The notes below the pieces were generated by a model, which searched no databases, was not told the origin of the DNA, and was given only the letters and a program-made list of their open reading frames with translations. Of a stretch of 64,000 nucleotides of DNA, positions 16,511 through 30,037 are shown piece after piece; position 1 is the stretch's first letter, and each line of letters opens with the position of its first letter. Position numbers and translations under genes: made by a program. Origin of the DNA: Moringa oleifera. Its lineage: Eukaryota > Streptophyta > Magnoliopsida > Brassicales > Moringaceae. Where the stretch lies: assembly GCA_021397835.1 (NCBI GenBank), contig JAJFZO010000747.1, positions 3,288,501-3,352,500 on the forward strand, written 5' to 3'.

Positions 16511-19500
16511 TTGATTGATATCTATCAAACTGGTAATTCTGTTTCATAAGTTGCTACTGCAAGTACTATGAAGAATATATTAATTGTTCCTACAGTTCAA
16601 TAAACCTTGGTTGAAGAAAGGATCATAGGGTCATGATCAATCTCTTTGACTATGAAATTTTATTGTGTTCCAAGGAAAATATATAGCAAAGTGCTTGCAG
16701 AATCTCACCGCCAGCAATGAAAGCTTAAAGAGGTTTGTTATTTCAAAAAAAGTTTAGTTTGGCTTCCATTACAGTCTTTTAGTTTCCTTCCCAAATTAGT
16801 TCATGTCCTTAAATCTAGATCATTTAGTAGATAACAAGTAACCACATTAGCTCTATATCGGGTTTACAGCTCAATAGAAATGAAAAAACTGGTAAGTGAA
16901 GTCAGATGCGTTAATTTTCTCATCAAACTCTTGGAGGTTAAATCATACAATGAGAGCAAGGTTGCTACATAACTTTCAGTTTGGTTGTTCAATTACTTGA
17001 CCTAAATGTTCAAGACACTTAAAAAAATATGTAGTTTTTTGTTTGGCATCTATATCTTTGAGTAAGAAATATAAGAAGCTAATGATTTCATATGGGTAAT
17101 CGAGTATCTCAAAAAGCTTAAAAAAATGAACATCCTTAGCGCTGAGAAATTGCTAGAACATTAGGAAAAAGGGATATTAAGAAGTTTGTTCAATAAAAAA
17201 TAAAGGGTTAAAAACTAAAACACAAATCTCTTTTTTTGTGTAATGCTTTCTTTTCTCTTTGGCCATATAGATGATCAATGTTTCGTTAACCATATGAAAC
17301 AAATATAATCAAGTCATATGTACAACTGGTTCAAGAGTGCTAATCCATGCAAATCCATATTTATTTATAAATGCCAAGAATTAATTATGTTTATCTTCTT
17401 ATTTATGTTGCAACTGATTTCTTTTCCCATTAAAGTTCAGAACTTTTATTGAAATGATTTATACTCTCTTCCTTTTAATGCTAAAATGTTATTAATTAAC
17501 ATATTCCAAATAACTCAAAATTAAATGGAAACTTGAAGGATCATTAAAGGTGTAAAACAAGTATCCACTAATCACCTTGCATGACTCTAAGCGGTTCTTT
17601 ATATCAAGGTCACAGCTTTTCTAATAGCCATATAGGTTAACAATACGTGGTGCTAGGATGTTCTTTATTTGAATAGACATATATTTATACTCATGCATGC
17701 ATGGAATTAATGTTTAAAAAATTTCTTTATTGCTCTTTTTAGGTGTATTTTCTCTTTTTTTCTTAATGGGCTCGTTACTTTTTGTATAAAAGAATACTAA
17801 TCTGAAAAGAAGAAGAAAATATCATTTAGGACTCACAATAGTATAGCTTTCTCAGAAAAAATTTGGACATTATAATCGAGCTTCTATTTTCAACCAAAAA
17901 GGAAGAGAAAAACAAAAGAGAAAAGAAGAAAAAAATGCTATTTTGTCATTTTACAAGGAAAACTTTTAAAAAACTCAAATATACCTTTTAAAAAAAATTA
18001 ATAATAGTTAACAGATTGAATTTTTTTATTAATTGAGAGTGATTTGGTTTGATATAGAAATTTAGGATTTATATTGATACCTTTTAAAGATTGAGATTTG
18101 ATTTAATGTCTGGAGTTACTTCAGGAGATTTTAAAATATTTACCCTAAAAGTTATATCTATTTGAATACAAAACTTATGTATTTAAGTTTTCAATTTTCA
18201 TGGTTAAATCATTTTTATAATAAAATTTATCTTTCACATTTTTAGGTAATGATGTGTTTTTAAAAATATTTTAATAATTTAATTAATATTAAAATATTAT
18301 AGCATTTTAATTTTTTTTAACATCAATATTATTTTGTAAAAAAAATTTAAAAAAAAATTTATATATAAAAGTAAAATAATGTATTCTCAATACCTAACTG
18401 TCATTCTCATGCCACATGTTGTTAGTTAAAGAAATGGATGAACACTTAATATAGCACATTACATCTAATTTTGTATATATCTTTTTAATTATATATATGT
18501 ATTATACTTTTTTTAATCATGATTTGGGTTTGGGTTTTTAATTAATATTAACTTTTAAATTGGATTTGGACCGCACCAATTTTTGAATCATCTGTAAATA
18601 ATCCAAGTGGTAAAATAACTTTGAATTAAATTTTAGGCCTTGGATTTGGATACCGACGTTTGATTAAATTTTGAATTGAGGATTTTGCTTGATATATTTT
18701 TTTTTCTCACAACAATAATCTTATTTTAACGGATAGATTGTTTTAACGTTTTAATGTCATTTTTATCAAAATGTTTCCAAAAGTAAAAAATGTATTTTTT
18801 ATTTTTTTCTCTCTTTTTAAAGCAGTGAAAAAATAGTTTTCCCTTTTTCTGTGAAAATAAATGCTTTATCTTTTTTTAATTTTCATTTCTTTCAATTAGA
18901 TTTCTTCGTTTATAAGAACAAATCATCGTTTTTTAAACTCAAATTTCTATTATGGAAGCATAATCTCATGAACAAGTTCTTGGATTTTCATTTACATTTA
19001 TTGAGATATTCATTTCTTTTGTTCACATTCTCCCTATACATTTATTCAAACGTCTTTTTTCTTATCAAAAAACATTTTTTTTTCTTGAGATTTACACTTT
19101 TGAGTTAGTATTTTATGAATTTACAATTATATTTTTTTTAAATATCATTTACACTTTATTTCTTTTTCATCTCAACCTACTGGTTTTAGATTTATATAAA
19201 AAAATATGTTCATTGATATTTAAATTTTTAGAGTAGTATTTTGTGAATTTACGATTCAATTATGTGGGCATTGTAGTTATATAAACCTGTTTTGTCTTTC
19301 AAAAACCCAGATGCTCATGTAATATTGTTTGCATTGTAGTTTTCATGTTACGTAGTTTACATGCAATATTTGGTCATGCGTTATATTTCATGCATTTTTT
19401 ATAATATATATGCATTATTATAATTTTCATTCATTATTTATAATTCACATGCATTATCAATAGTTTTCATGCATCAATTATAGTTTCCATGCAATATTAT

Positions 19501-19600
19501 TTACAGTTTATATGTAAACAAAGATACAATAAATCTATTGTATTAATAAAGATATAACAGAAAAGTAAAAAGTCAATAGTTATGGCTTAGGAATATGTTA
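16511..19600. other. AT-rich repeat-like spacer
   Basis: No gene recognised. Long A/T-rich tracts dominate, especially 17.9-19.3 kb. A plus-strand open frame at 18851-19108 is Phe/Leu/Lys-rich low-complexity translation of AT-rich DNA, not a credible protein. Confidence 0.5.
19271..19510. repeat. Degenerate CATGCA-rich short repeats
   Basis: A motif close to TAGTTTTCATGCATTAT recurs several times over about 240 bp (cores near 19315, 19345, 19360, 19390, 19450, 19470 and 19490). CATGCA is the RY element core in seed promoters, but with no gene here the simpler reading is a degenerate minisatellite or old LTR fragment. Confidence 0.4.
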
Positions 19601-19618
19601 ATAAAGTTAAAACTTCAG

Positions 19619-20960
19619 CTAGCTCTTTAGCAAGGCGAACATGGGATTATCACGAGTCGTGACCATCTGGAGCCTCAGGGCTTTAAGAATTGATAAAGCC
19701 GAAAAAGCTAGAGCAACCTCAATCTTCTCAACTTTGTCATCCTCTTCCTTAAAATCTATGGGAGGCACCAAGTTGACAAAGCTGAGGTCCCTGTTAAGGT
19801 GTTGTCGTTGATTTCTTGATGAATGCCTGCACATGTCATTAGACCTCTAGTGTAAAGACGCGTTTAACCTCCAAGTGGACAATCGAGTTCAAACTAACGG
19901 TCTAAATTAGAATTGTGATTTTTTGAACTAAATTGAAACCATTCATTACGATTTCATAATTGAACTAGATCCAAAACCATTATCATTAAGGTTTAGTTGG
20001 GGTTTTTTCATTTTATGAACTGTGATATTGTTTAACTTCTTCAAATTTTTTAATAAAAATATTAATATTTTAATTAATAACTATCATTAATTTTGTGCTC
20101 TTTCTTTTATAAAAGTAATTCAATATCTTATTATTTTCATAAAAATATGTTTTAATTAATATTCATTTCATTCTTATTTTATTTTTTTAAAAAAATTAAT
20201 AAAGTCCTTAGTTTTGAGTCGAACTCCAAATCAAACTTGAATCGACTCCGAACCGATCATGAATGAAGATTTAAAATCAGAATTGAAATCTTACAATTCA
20301 AGTTCTGGTTTTTCCCTTATATTAAATCTTGAACTGGCAATTCGAAACAAAAATTATACCGAACCTAAAACGTGATTAGGTCTACCTTCACACATTCTTT
20401 GAAAGCTATGTACTCTTTGTGAGTGTTACGTTAGGCTTCTTTAATGTCTTTCCTATGTTGAGTTGCCATCAGCCCTTCCTTCATCTTGGCCTCTTTCGAC
20501 TTCTAATGCCAAGGACTCATACCAGTCCTCTTTAGCATAAAAAGAGCTTTTTCCTGGATGATCTTTGCCTATGGTGCTGAAACCTTATCTTACAGCTTAA
20601 ACAACATACTGATCACCTTTGTCATAGTCTCATTTAAGCCCTTGTAATTCTTTTCAAACTTAATCAAAGTCTTGGAAGTCGAGATGTATATTTTGACAAC
20701 AATGGTTCAATTTTGAATACTTGAAATGTAAAAATAAGATTGTTAAAAGTCTCAAATTTGTTGATAGAAACATTAACAAAAACTTGTGAATCTTATCATA
20801 AGAAAGGTGCACATGGTATCCTTTACCATTGTGTTGTAGTCTACCTCGGTGGAAGGCTTTCAAGTTTTTTTTTTTTGGCAAATTTGGCAGCAAACAACAT
20901 AGGAAGTAGTAAAGTCTATCATTAAGCTCATTTTGGAGAGCTTCCCCAAAGACATCGGCC
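19619..20960 (-). pseudogene. Decayed, unidentified coding remnant, probably transposon-derived
   Basis: Several broken minus-strand frames. 19834-19619 encodes 71 residues containing NLVPPIDFKEEDDKVEKIE. A Lys/Glu-rich, coiled-coil-like stretch with internal stops lies around 20690-20390 (KEAKMKEGLMATQHRKDIKEA), and a further frame is at 20893-20660. Spacing, multiple stops and position next to copia debris suggest a retroelement-encoded or captured protein. I do not recognise the family. Confidence 0.3.
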
Positions 20961-21869
20961 CAAAGGCAGCATTTAATAATCTATATGTTTTTTAGCAATG
21001 TTGGAATTAGCCCCGCCAAGATTTAGGCCTTTTAATCCATGGACCCCTTCCCCTTATCCTTCTTTAAGGACTTTTAAGCAGTCCTATTTGAAACAATAGG
21101 GATGATGGGGCTCATAACAACAACCTTCTTATTAGGAACCATAGAAACTTGCTTTTCAGTTATAGTAGTAAAGCTTTGCTTGAAGTTCAACCCACTAACA
21201 CTAATTTTTTTCTTCTTAGGCTGAGTGACCATGAAAATCAGCCCTTGAAACTTGTCAGTAAAAAGCATATGTGTTTAGAAGACCAACCTAATGGAGGAAA
21301 AAACTAAATATTAGTAGAAAATAATAATAACACCACAAAGTCAATTATCAAAAAAGGAAAGGCCTGACCATGCATATTTGAATTAGACTTTTCTCCTTAT
21401 CACACTACCAATGCTTTCACTGTAACATGTTTTCTTAAACAAATAAGAGATTAGAGTGATAGTTCACTGTTAAAAAGTCAACTTTGTTATCAACATTAGA
21501 GATACTTTCATTGAAAGATAAGGAGGCTCCACGGATCAAGATAACCCTCAAAATTTAAAAAGCTTGAATTTTTGAATAGACTTCTTAATAACCAAAACCT
21601 AAAATTTCTTAATAGGTCGATAAAAATAACAACATCAATATTCAAACCTAGGACTCATTTTATCATAATGATAATGTAGGACAATAAAGTTTTCAATAAT
21701 TTCATCGAATCCAAAATAATAATATACAGACCACAACATAGAGCTTAAAGGTTTTAAAAAATTAAAATTCTTTTATTCGTTTCTTTTTGGTCTTTTGCTT
21801 TGGTGTTTCTTTGGTTTTTCACCAAAATAATAAATACTAATGAATCATATTTAAAAGACTAAAGAAAGA

Positions 21870-22445
21870 AAATAGTAACCTTTCTCTCAATGGTAAGCAT
21901 TATTAATTATCTTGTTTAGCTTAATTTCGATTTAATCCTTCAGCCAAACCTTTATGAGGTTTTGCAATGAACCTTCTTTCACTTACATAGCTCAGTTGTC
22001 ATAAAATATCTTATCACACTTCTCAATAGTTATTCAAAACTTATTCAATAGTCTATATATCCAAATTTTTTTCACAAATATCAAGAGCTAGAAATCAAAC
22101 TGAGCTTCTACACTACTTCTTGAGACTATGGGACTGTTTCTTACTTCTCCAAGTCACAAGATTTCCTCATACGTTAAAACAATATCCAAATATTGATTTT
22201 CAATCTAACACATCACTTGCCTAATCTACATTTGAGAAAACTTCAACATTGTTAATATCATTCTTTTTGTATAATAATCTTTTCTTGGAGCCATCTTTAG
22301 ATAACTCAAAATTATATTCATCGCTTCCATGTGTACTTCTTTTAGATTGTTCATAAATTGACTTATAACACTAATAAAGAATCTAATGTTAAGTTGAGTA
22401 TGTAAAAGGTAAATGAGATATCTTACAAGTCTCTATTATCTCCCC
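21870..22445 (-). mobile_element. Copia element 2: RNase H part, cut off by a nested insertion
   Basis: Minus-strand frames with stops read NRGR..RLVRYLIYLLHT and VISQFMNNLKEVHMEA, then SSVEAQFDF and further RNase H-like sequence to about 21.87 kb. These match the Ty1/copia segment between reverse transcriptase and RNase H (GRYQRLVGKLIYL...RSSAEAEF). The matching RT, integrase and gag remains are at 26980-28640, on the far side of copia element 1, so one element has been split by a later insertion. Confidence 0.7.
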
Positions 22446-22449
22446 CTGT

Positions 22450-22698
22450 TAATTAGTGTACTATCTTTCACAATTCTTATCTTTTTGGTTGAATCCTAAT
22501 AAAATGTAGAGAATCTAATAGAATTTGAAGAAGTAAAAAGAGTATTTTATTCTCCAAATAAGACACATAAATATATTCAAACGAAATGTGATCAACACAC
22601 TTATATAAACAATGGTAAAGTAATTAAAATTTCTTTAAAGTTTTATCTATATCGTGCAGGAGTAGTTAAGGTAGTATTTAAACTACTGATGCTTATCA
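22450..22698 (-). repeat. 3' LTR of copia element 1
   Basis: Shares an extended alignment with 26735-26978, including TAATAGAATTTG, GTATTTTATTCTC, AATAAGACA, ATCAACACACTTATATA and TGATGCTTATC in the same order. Left boundary uncertain. Confidence 0.65.
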
Positions 22699-25600
22699 TT
22701 AATGTAGAGATATTTCCCTCAAACTAGTAGTGGTTGATGATTTCACTTACAGTTTATTTTTCAATCTTTCAAAAGAATTAAATGAATGTACTTTGGGTAG
22801 TATATTTGCAACTTATCTATAGGCTAGTACATGTTAAACCAAGATTTGCTTAGTCTCTATTTTTTGTTACAAAGTAAAGGTTGAGTTCTATACGCTTAGT
22901 CTTTGAATGTAGCATTGGATTGGTTGTAAGACAAACTATGCTTAAATTATCACACCAAATAATAGGAGTTTTTAGGACCAGCACTCTAAGATCTTTTAAT
23001 AAATCTCGAATCATATCAACTCCATAACAACATTAGCAAGACTTTTATATTCTGCTTAAGTACTAAAATGAAAGATTGTGTGTTGTTTTCTAGAACTCCA
23101 CTTCACAAGGTTTCCTCCCAAGAAAATGCAAAAACTTGATGTGAACTTCATATCATTTGGATCAATAGCACAATCAACATTAGAAAAACCATTTAAGAAT
23201 AAGTTTGAAGGTTTATAAGGTTTTAAAAGTATGATCCAAAGTACCATTAAGATATATCAATATCTATTTAACAACTTTCCAATGTGTATCTAAAGGTGTT
23301 TGCATGAATTGATATACCTTGTTAGCCACAAATAATATTTTTGGTCTTGTTATTAGTGTAGTCCACTTACTATACTTTTGTAAAGAGTGAGATTCTTAAA
23401 AAAAAAGTCTCATTTTTTGAAAGACGATTAAGTATTACTCACAATAGAGTTGGTAAAGGTTTAATATCTTGCATTTTTGCCTTTTTTAATAACTCTATAT
23501 GGTTCTAGAGAGATGTATACTCTCATCTTTATCTATCTTCAATTCTATTCCCAAGAAGTAACTGATATTTTTCAAATCCTTAACAACAAAATGTCTATTT
23601 AATTATTGAATCAAATCCACAATGTCTTTGTTAACACTACTAGTAATAATTATGTCATTTACATATATCAAAATATATATATTGCTGATCTAGAAGTAAA
23701 CTTCATAAAAAAAAAAAAAAATTGGATCAACTCTTGAATTTCTAAATTCAATTGATGAAGAGTCATACACAGTTTCTCAAAGCAAGCCCTAGGGGCTTGT
23801 TTTGATCCATAAATAGCTGTATTTAGTTTGCAAACCACTTGTTGTTTATCCTATATTTCAAAACCATTTGATTGCACCATAAATATTGTTTCCAGTAGTA
23901 TACCATTCAAGAATGAATTATTCACACCCATCTCTCTAAATTCCATCCTCTAATTAGAGCAAAAATCAGAATGACCCTAATCGTAATTGGCTTAATCATA
24001 AGGTTAAATTTTGTAGTCAAAACTAAGCAATTGATGATATCCTGTGGTTAAAAGTCTTGCTTTTTACCTAGCAATAGATCCATTTTGCATTTCTTTTTAT
24101 TTTATAAACCCATTTGCATTCAATAAATGACCTATGAATAGGTTTTGGGATTAAGCTCAAAGTGTTATTTCTCATCAATGCATCAAACTCTCCTTGCATA
24201 ATTTTCCTTCAATTTGCTTGTTCTAATGTAAATGCACCGAAGAAGGTCCCTTTTCATCCAAAAAATTTGTACTAAATGACTCCATTACTTTAGGCTTAAA
24301 AATATCATTCTTGACCTAAGTGATCATTAGGTGATGATTTCTTGGAGGTAATAATATTTTGCTCACCCTTCTGTTACTTATTGGGCTTGAACATTCTTAA
24401 TTTTCGCTCGTAGGAAAACTTACTCAAAAATTAAATTTACAGAACCCAAGTTTTGATTATTAACTCCATGTGAGCTAATATTTCTAGAAGTTGATTATAT
24501 GTCATCTGAGGAAGAAGGCAAATGTAACATGGGCATAGAGAATGTAAGTAATTGGTTAGATGATGACATAAAAGAGGAAAGAAATGGATTGGATGATGAG
24601 GTTGCAGGTTGCCCTTTTGCAAAAGTATCGTGAAGAAAAGACTTTAAAATGAAGTAATTTGCATCATATTTTAAGTGTTTGGCAAAAAAAAAGGTATATG
24701 CTTCAAATTGAGCATGCCTAAAGACAAAGAATCCTCCTTTATCAATAAGACATTTGTAGCTTTTGTGTCTTTGACTATAACCCAAGAAGGTGCACAATTT
24801 AGATCTAAAATCTAACTTATGATTACTAGAGGGTCGAAGATAAAGAAAAAAAAGTGCAACCAAATGCACGAAGGGTTGTGTAATCTAGTTTTACCATATA
24901 CAAATTTTCTAGCAGACTTAGGCCCCATAAAACTGTATTTGGAAGCCTATTAAAAAGAAAAATAAAGGTGGGAAAGCCATCATCCCAGTAAGAAACAAGC
25001 ATAAATGCGTGTGCTAACATAGTTAGCCCATGATTCAGAATGCCTTTATACTTCCTCTTAACTACATCATTTTGTTTGGTGTATATGGACAAGAGAGTTC
25101 ATGTTGTACACTTAATCTTTCTAAGAAAGAAGTTATTGGTATGTATGTATTCCCCTTTCCAATCAATGCTAAGGATTTTTAAGTTTAGTGTTGAACTGAA
25201 GTACCACTTGATTTTTAAATTGAGAAAAGATAACAAAGATACCTAATTTTTTTTTCAAAAAATTGATTCATGTATATCAAGAAAATGCATCAATGAATGA
25301 AACATAATATTTATAACCATTATCAAAAACAACAGGGGAACACCAAACATCACAATAAACTAATTCAAAAGGATATGTATATTTTGTATTTGAAAGTGAA
25401 AAGAGCAGCTTATGACTCCCACCAAGTTGGCATGCATGACAAAACGTAACATTATCATTAACAAAAAAGAAAATATTACATTTGTTAACAGCTAACTTAC
25501 TAGTTTTCTACATAACTTTTGGTGCCACAAATCTAAATGATCAGTTTTTCAAAAACTACTAAAGCTGTACTAGTTGAACATTCACTAGCTGTGAAAGCTG

Positions 25601-26734
25601 ACTTATCCGTGATGGCTGGAGATCGATAGAGATTGGTGATTGATCTTTTTGGGAGTTGAGAATAATATAGACTTTAATTAACACCCTTGAAGAGCCACCT
25701 GGCTTGAATCTTGATCCTTCACAAAATAATAAGAGGGGAAAAACTAAAAAAATACATTATTATCTCTATTAAATTATGATACACTGATGAAATTCTTAGT
25801 TGTAACAAGAACATCCAATAAATGTTTTTCAAAACAAAGGTTCCATAGATTTGTTTAAAAAGAGTGTCCAATAAGTTGTATGAGCACACCTGAACCATTT
25901 CCAATTTGAAGTTTGAATTGCCATTGTACTCAGATTCCACATTGAGGTTGCTTAAGGTATTAGTAACATGATTCGTGGCTCTTAAATCTGGAAATCAAGT
26001 GTTAGAATCTGTCAATATTTCTTGTAAGATGTAATCTGATGGTAAATGTTGACTGTATGTGGCAGCTGTACAGTTATTGGAGCCTTCATTGCTTGATGGA
26101 AACCGATTTGGTGTGGTTAGATGAGTAGAAGAATTAGTTAGATGAGCAGGGGAAAACTGTCATCTCTTGAACTTGATTCAGCAAGTGCTCCAGTAAAGTA
26201 AGGATCGAAACCATGATAGCACTTTTGTGTTGTATGTCCAAACTTTTCGCACAATTGACACTAAGGTTGGGAACAGTTTGATCAACCTTTACCGCCTTGA
26301 TTTCCACCATAATCTCTACTTCTATTTCCTTAAAATCAAAGACCATAATGTGGATTGAACTTGTTCTGAACGTGAACAATATCCTATTGCCTTTCTGGAA
26401 TTTTTTTTTTTGAAAGGCAAATTTACTGAGGGATTAGTACTATCTAGATTTAAAGTGTAGTATCACAACAAACTTAATCTGGTAAATAACCATCAGAAAT
26501 ACTACTCAGAATCCATATAGAAATCAATGCATCTTGGCGTTGCCAATAATCAGAAGCAAATTAAAAACCTGGTTTCAGTTGAATTAGTCACAGTGTCAGG
26601 TGGACATGGTGTAATCCCATAAAGAAATCCTTTGCAAACCAAGACCTTTCACTATGACTGTAAGTTGCTGCTCCCATTGAAAAATTCAAATCACCTAATT
26701 TTATGCCAATAGGTTGATTTGTTGGATTGACAAC

Positions 26735-26978
26735 AATCCATTACTGATCTTTCACTGAATACCATTATAGAATGTAAAGAAAATTTAATAGAATTTGAAA
26801 AAATAAAAATAAGTATTTTATTCTCTAAATAAGACAGAAAAATATTTAAATGAAGTGTAATCAACACACTTATATAGACAGTAGCAAAATAGTTAAACTA
26901 ATTTACAATTTTATCTACACCCTATAAAAGCAGCTGATGCTTCTCCATTGTAGCCGTTAACGCATTGATGCTTATCCA
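26735..26978 (-). repeat. 5' LTR of copia element 1
   Basis: Partner of the repeat at 22450-22698, same orientation. The right edge abuts the RT sequence of copia element 2 directly, which is how the nested insertion is recognised. The two LTRs differ at many positions, so the insertion is old. Confidence 0.65.
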
Positions 26979-28640
26979 TTCCTGTTTATAAATCCATTTG
27001 AGTGTGTGCAGGTTAACATTCAGGTATACCTGTTTCCTTGAGTATGTCCATAACATATTTGCATTGGGAGACAGGAATCCCCTTCATAAATCATATAACT
27101 TCCTTGCCGAGATAGTATTTGAGATAGCCAAGGTCTTTAATTTCAAATTCTTTGGCTAAGTGCTTCTTCATTCCTAATAGTTCCTTTTCACAATCACCTA
27201 TTAAGAAGACCATCAATGTACGCTATTAGGATTGCTATTTTCTTTTTTGAAAAGAACTTCAAGAATAATGCATAGTCTGCCTAACATTGAGTATGCCCCT
27301 GTTGGTTACCGACTTTTCAAATCTGGCAAACCATGCTCAAGGTGATTATTTGGGTCCGTACAGGGATTTCTTAAGCTTGCATGCCCTGTTGTGATTGAAA
27401 GAAGTTTCCAGCCTCGATGGTATCTTAATTTACATTTTCCCTCTAAACTACTATTCAGAAATGCATTTTTGATATCCAATTGATGTAATGACCAGTCTTG
27501 GATTGCTGCAAGAGAAAAAGGAACTCGAACAGTGTTAAGTTTGGTTGCAAGAGCAAATGTTTCTTTAATAGTCTATTCCATAGGACTGAGTAAAGCCTCT
27601 AGTAACGAGGCGAGCTCTCAAATCTCTCAATACTTCCATCAACCTTATACTTCCACAGGACTGGTTTCTTTTCGCGAGGATGGTCAGAGTTAACCATGTG
27701 CCATTCCTTTCCAAAACTCTGATTTCTTCATTAACTGCCTTTCTCCACTCTGGATTCTTAACAGCCTCCTGAATAGAATTAGGAACTTCCGCACTATCAA
27801 ATCCTGAAACAAAAGCTTGGTAGGAGGGAGATAATCTCTCGTATGAAACAAATCTACAATTTGAGTAGGACTAGGACTTGGTTGAGATTATTGGTCATAC
27901 GTGAGAGGAATTGGTTCTTATATTACCGTCTCAGGCCTTTTTCTTCTAGCATATGACACCAAACTCATTATCTGCGGTTTGTGCTGACTCCAGAATAATT
28001 ATAGAATGGAGTCTGAGGTGGGGTAGTAGAAGGATGACTCTCAGGTTTAGGTTTTCTTTTTTTTTTTTTTTTTTGGCCAATTCCATTTTGTTGATGGGTG
28101 TCCATTCAAGCATTACTCTGGTATTGTCAGTTTTTAAAACTTGAATTTTGATCTAGAATTGAGTTTGGATCATCCAATGAAAATTGTCCAATTTCAGATA
28201 TTTCTTTCATCGTATATACCTATTTTATTCTAGTGTGATCATCAACAAACAAGACAAACCACCACTGTGAGGGTTCCCACACATCACTATGGAGATCATG
28301 AGTTAATTTATTGAGTGAGAGTAAATTAGAATCCAAATTAAGTACAAAATATCTTCCAGGCACTTCCAGGTGTGAATTTCAAACATGTTGAGTTGCTGCC
28401 AATGATGAGAAAGCGTATTGGGTAACAGACAGATCTTCCTATGGAAGGTCTTCTAAGGTGACTTCAATCTCAAATATTTCTCAAAGTGTTTTCAGAACTT
28501 GAATATATCGCCCTTACTGCATACCATATTTCTTTGGCAGTCCCATAGACAGGAAAATTCTCTCCTGTGTTGTTGTTCATTGAATTAATCAACCAAGATA
28601 CCAGCAGGTGATTCAATTAAATTTCATAAAATTTCTAGAC
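26979..28640 (-). mobile_element. Copia element 2: gag, integrase and RT fragments
   Basis: Reading from 28640 leftwards on the minus strand: gag-like LINSMNNNTGENFPVYGTAK (about 28590-28530); integrase start (SDVWEPSQWWFVLFVDDHTR, about 28290-28230, frames broken); RT start (VKNPEWRKAVNEEIRVLERN, about 27770-27710); RT core (DWSLHQLDIKNAFLNSSLEG near 27460); and RT end (KHLAKEFEIKDLGYLKYYLG, about 27170-27110). The element is truncated: no 5' LTR lies between gag and the beta-glucosidase 3' end. It continues as RNase H at 21870-22445. A related copy of 27.86-28.7 kb lies at 46.19-46.9 kb beside beta-glucosidase copy B. Confidence 0.75.
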
Positions 28641-28707
28641 AAACCATGAATTCTGATTAACAAACATGCAAATGATAGAGAAACACAAAGCTATCATGTT
28701 TTTGCCT

Positions 28708-28713
28708 TTTATT
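28708..28713 (-). terminator. Poly(A) signal of beta-glucosidase copy A
   Basis: AATAAA on the minus strand, 25-30 bp beyond the stop codon at 28738. The same signal occurs at the same relative place in copy B. Confidence 0.5.
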
Positions 28714-28740
28714 GATTATCCATGCAACACAAGCTGTTTA

Positions 28741-29049
<309 letters not shown>

Positions 29050-29671
29050 TTATAATAAGAAACTTGCAATTTGTCATCCAACGTCTCTTCAAGTGGGCAT
29101 GTCCCATTCTCTTCATCATCCATGCCTGTTAAGTGGAAGAAAAGGGACAGTGCAGAGGAAGCAGAAGAGAGAAACAGAAATGATAAAGCTGATTAGAACT
29201 ATCATGAAGTCTTCCATCACAGAACAGGTCAATTGTTTCAATATCAAACAAGAACTATTGTGTATACAAAAGGTAGATCAGAAACTGGATTGAAATTAAA
29301 GAGTAGTGAATATATGAATACCGTTCTCAGTAACATATACTGGGGTGTTCTTGTATGTTTGTGCTATGTAATTGAGGGCTTTCCGGATGCCCCAAGGAAC
29401 AATGTAGATAAAGTCTGAAGCCCCCCGCCATGCATATAAATCTTTGAGTGAGCTGGTAATAATTTACGTGCGCAGCAAGTAACCGTGCACATACATGCAT
29501 GTTACGTTGGATTGTGTGTTTTGTGCACGCGTGAAAATATGTCTGTGCATGTGTGTATGTTTGTAAAGTCATATATGTGTGTATGGGAATCAGGAAGGAA
29601 GAGTTCCTACTTTCTCACCAATTGCCTCACCATCTTCCCAATGAGCTGATGATAGGCAAGAAATTTAGTTA

Positions 29672-30037
<366 letters not shown>

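Larger units (their letters stand above)
22450..26978 (-). mobile_element. Copia element 1: LTR retrotransposon, decayed but with both LTRs
   Basis: About 4.5 kb. LTR-like direct repeats sit at about 22450-22698 and 26735-26978; the right one ends GATGCTTATCCA, so the minus strand starts TGGATAAG. Reading right to left: gag zinc knuckle CQLCEKFGHTTQKC (about 26250-26209, just after an in-frame TAG); protease region with ATNHVTNTLSNLN near 25970; integrase core 25092-24826 (VSYWDD, FLFNRLPNTVL); integrase C-terminal region 24869-24495 (KLDFRSKLCTFLGYSQ); RT with AIYGSKQAPRACFEKL near 23830 and YVNDIIITS near 23660 in place of YVDD; then the 3' LTR. Frames are broken, so it is inactive. LTR outer edges are approximate. 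Confidence 0.82.

Noticed and set aside
18851..19108. 85-residue Phe/Leu-rich open frame resembling a membrane protein
   Set aside because: Low-complexity translation of poly-T-rich DNA; no start context or homology.
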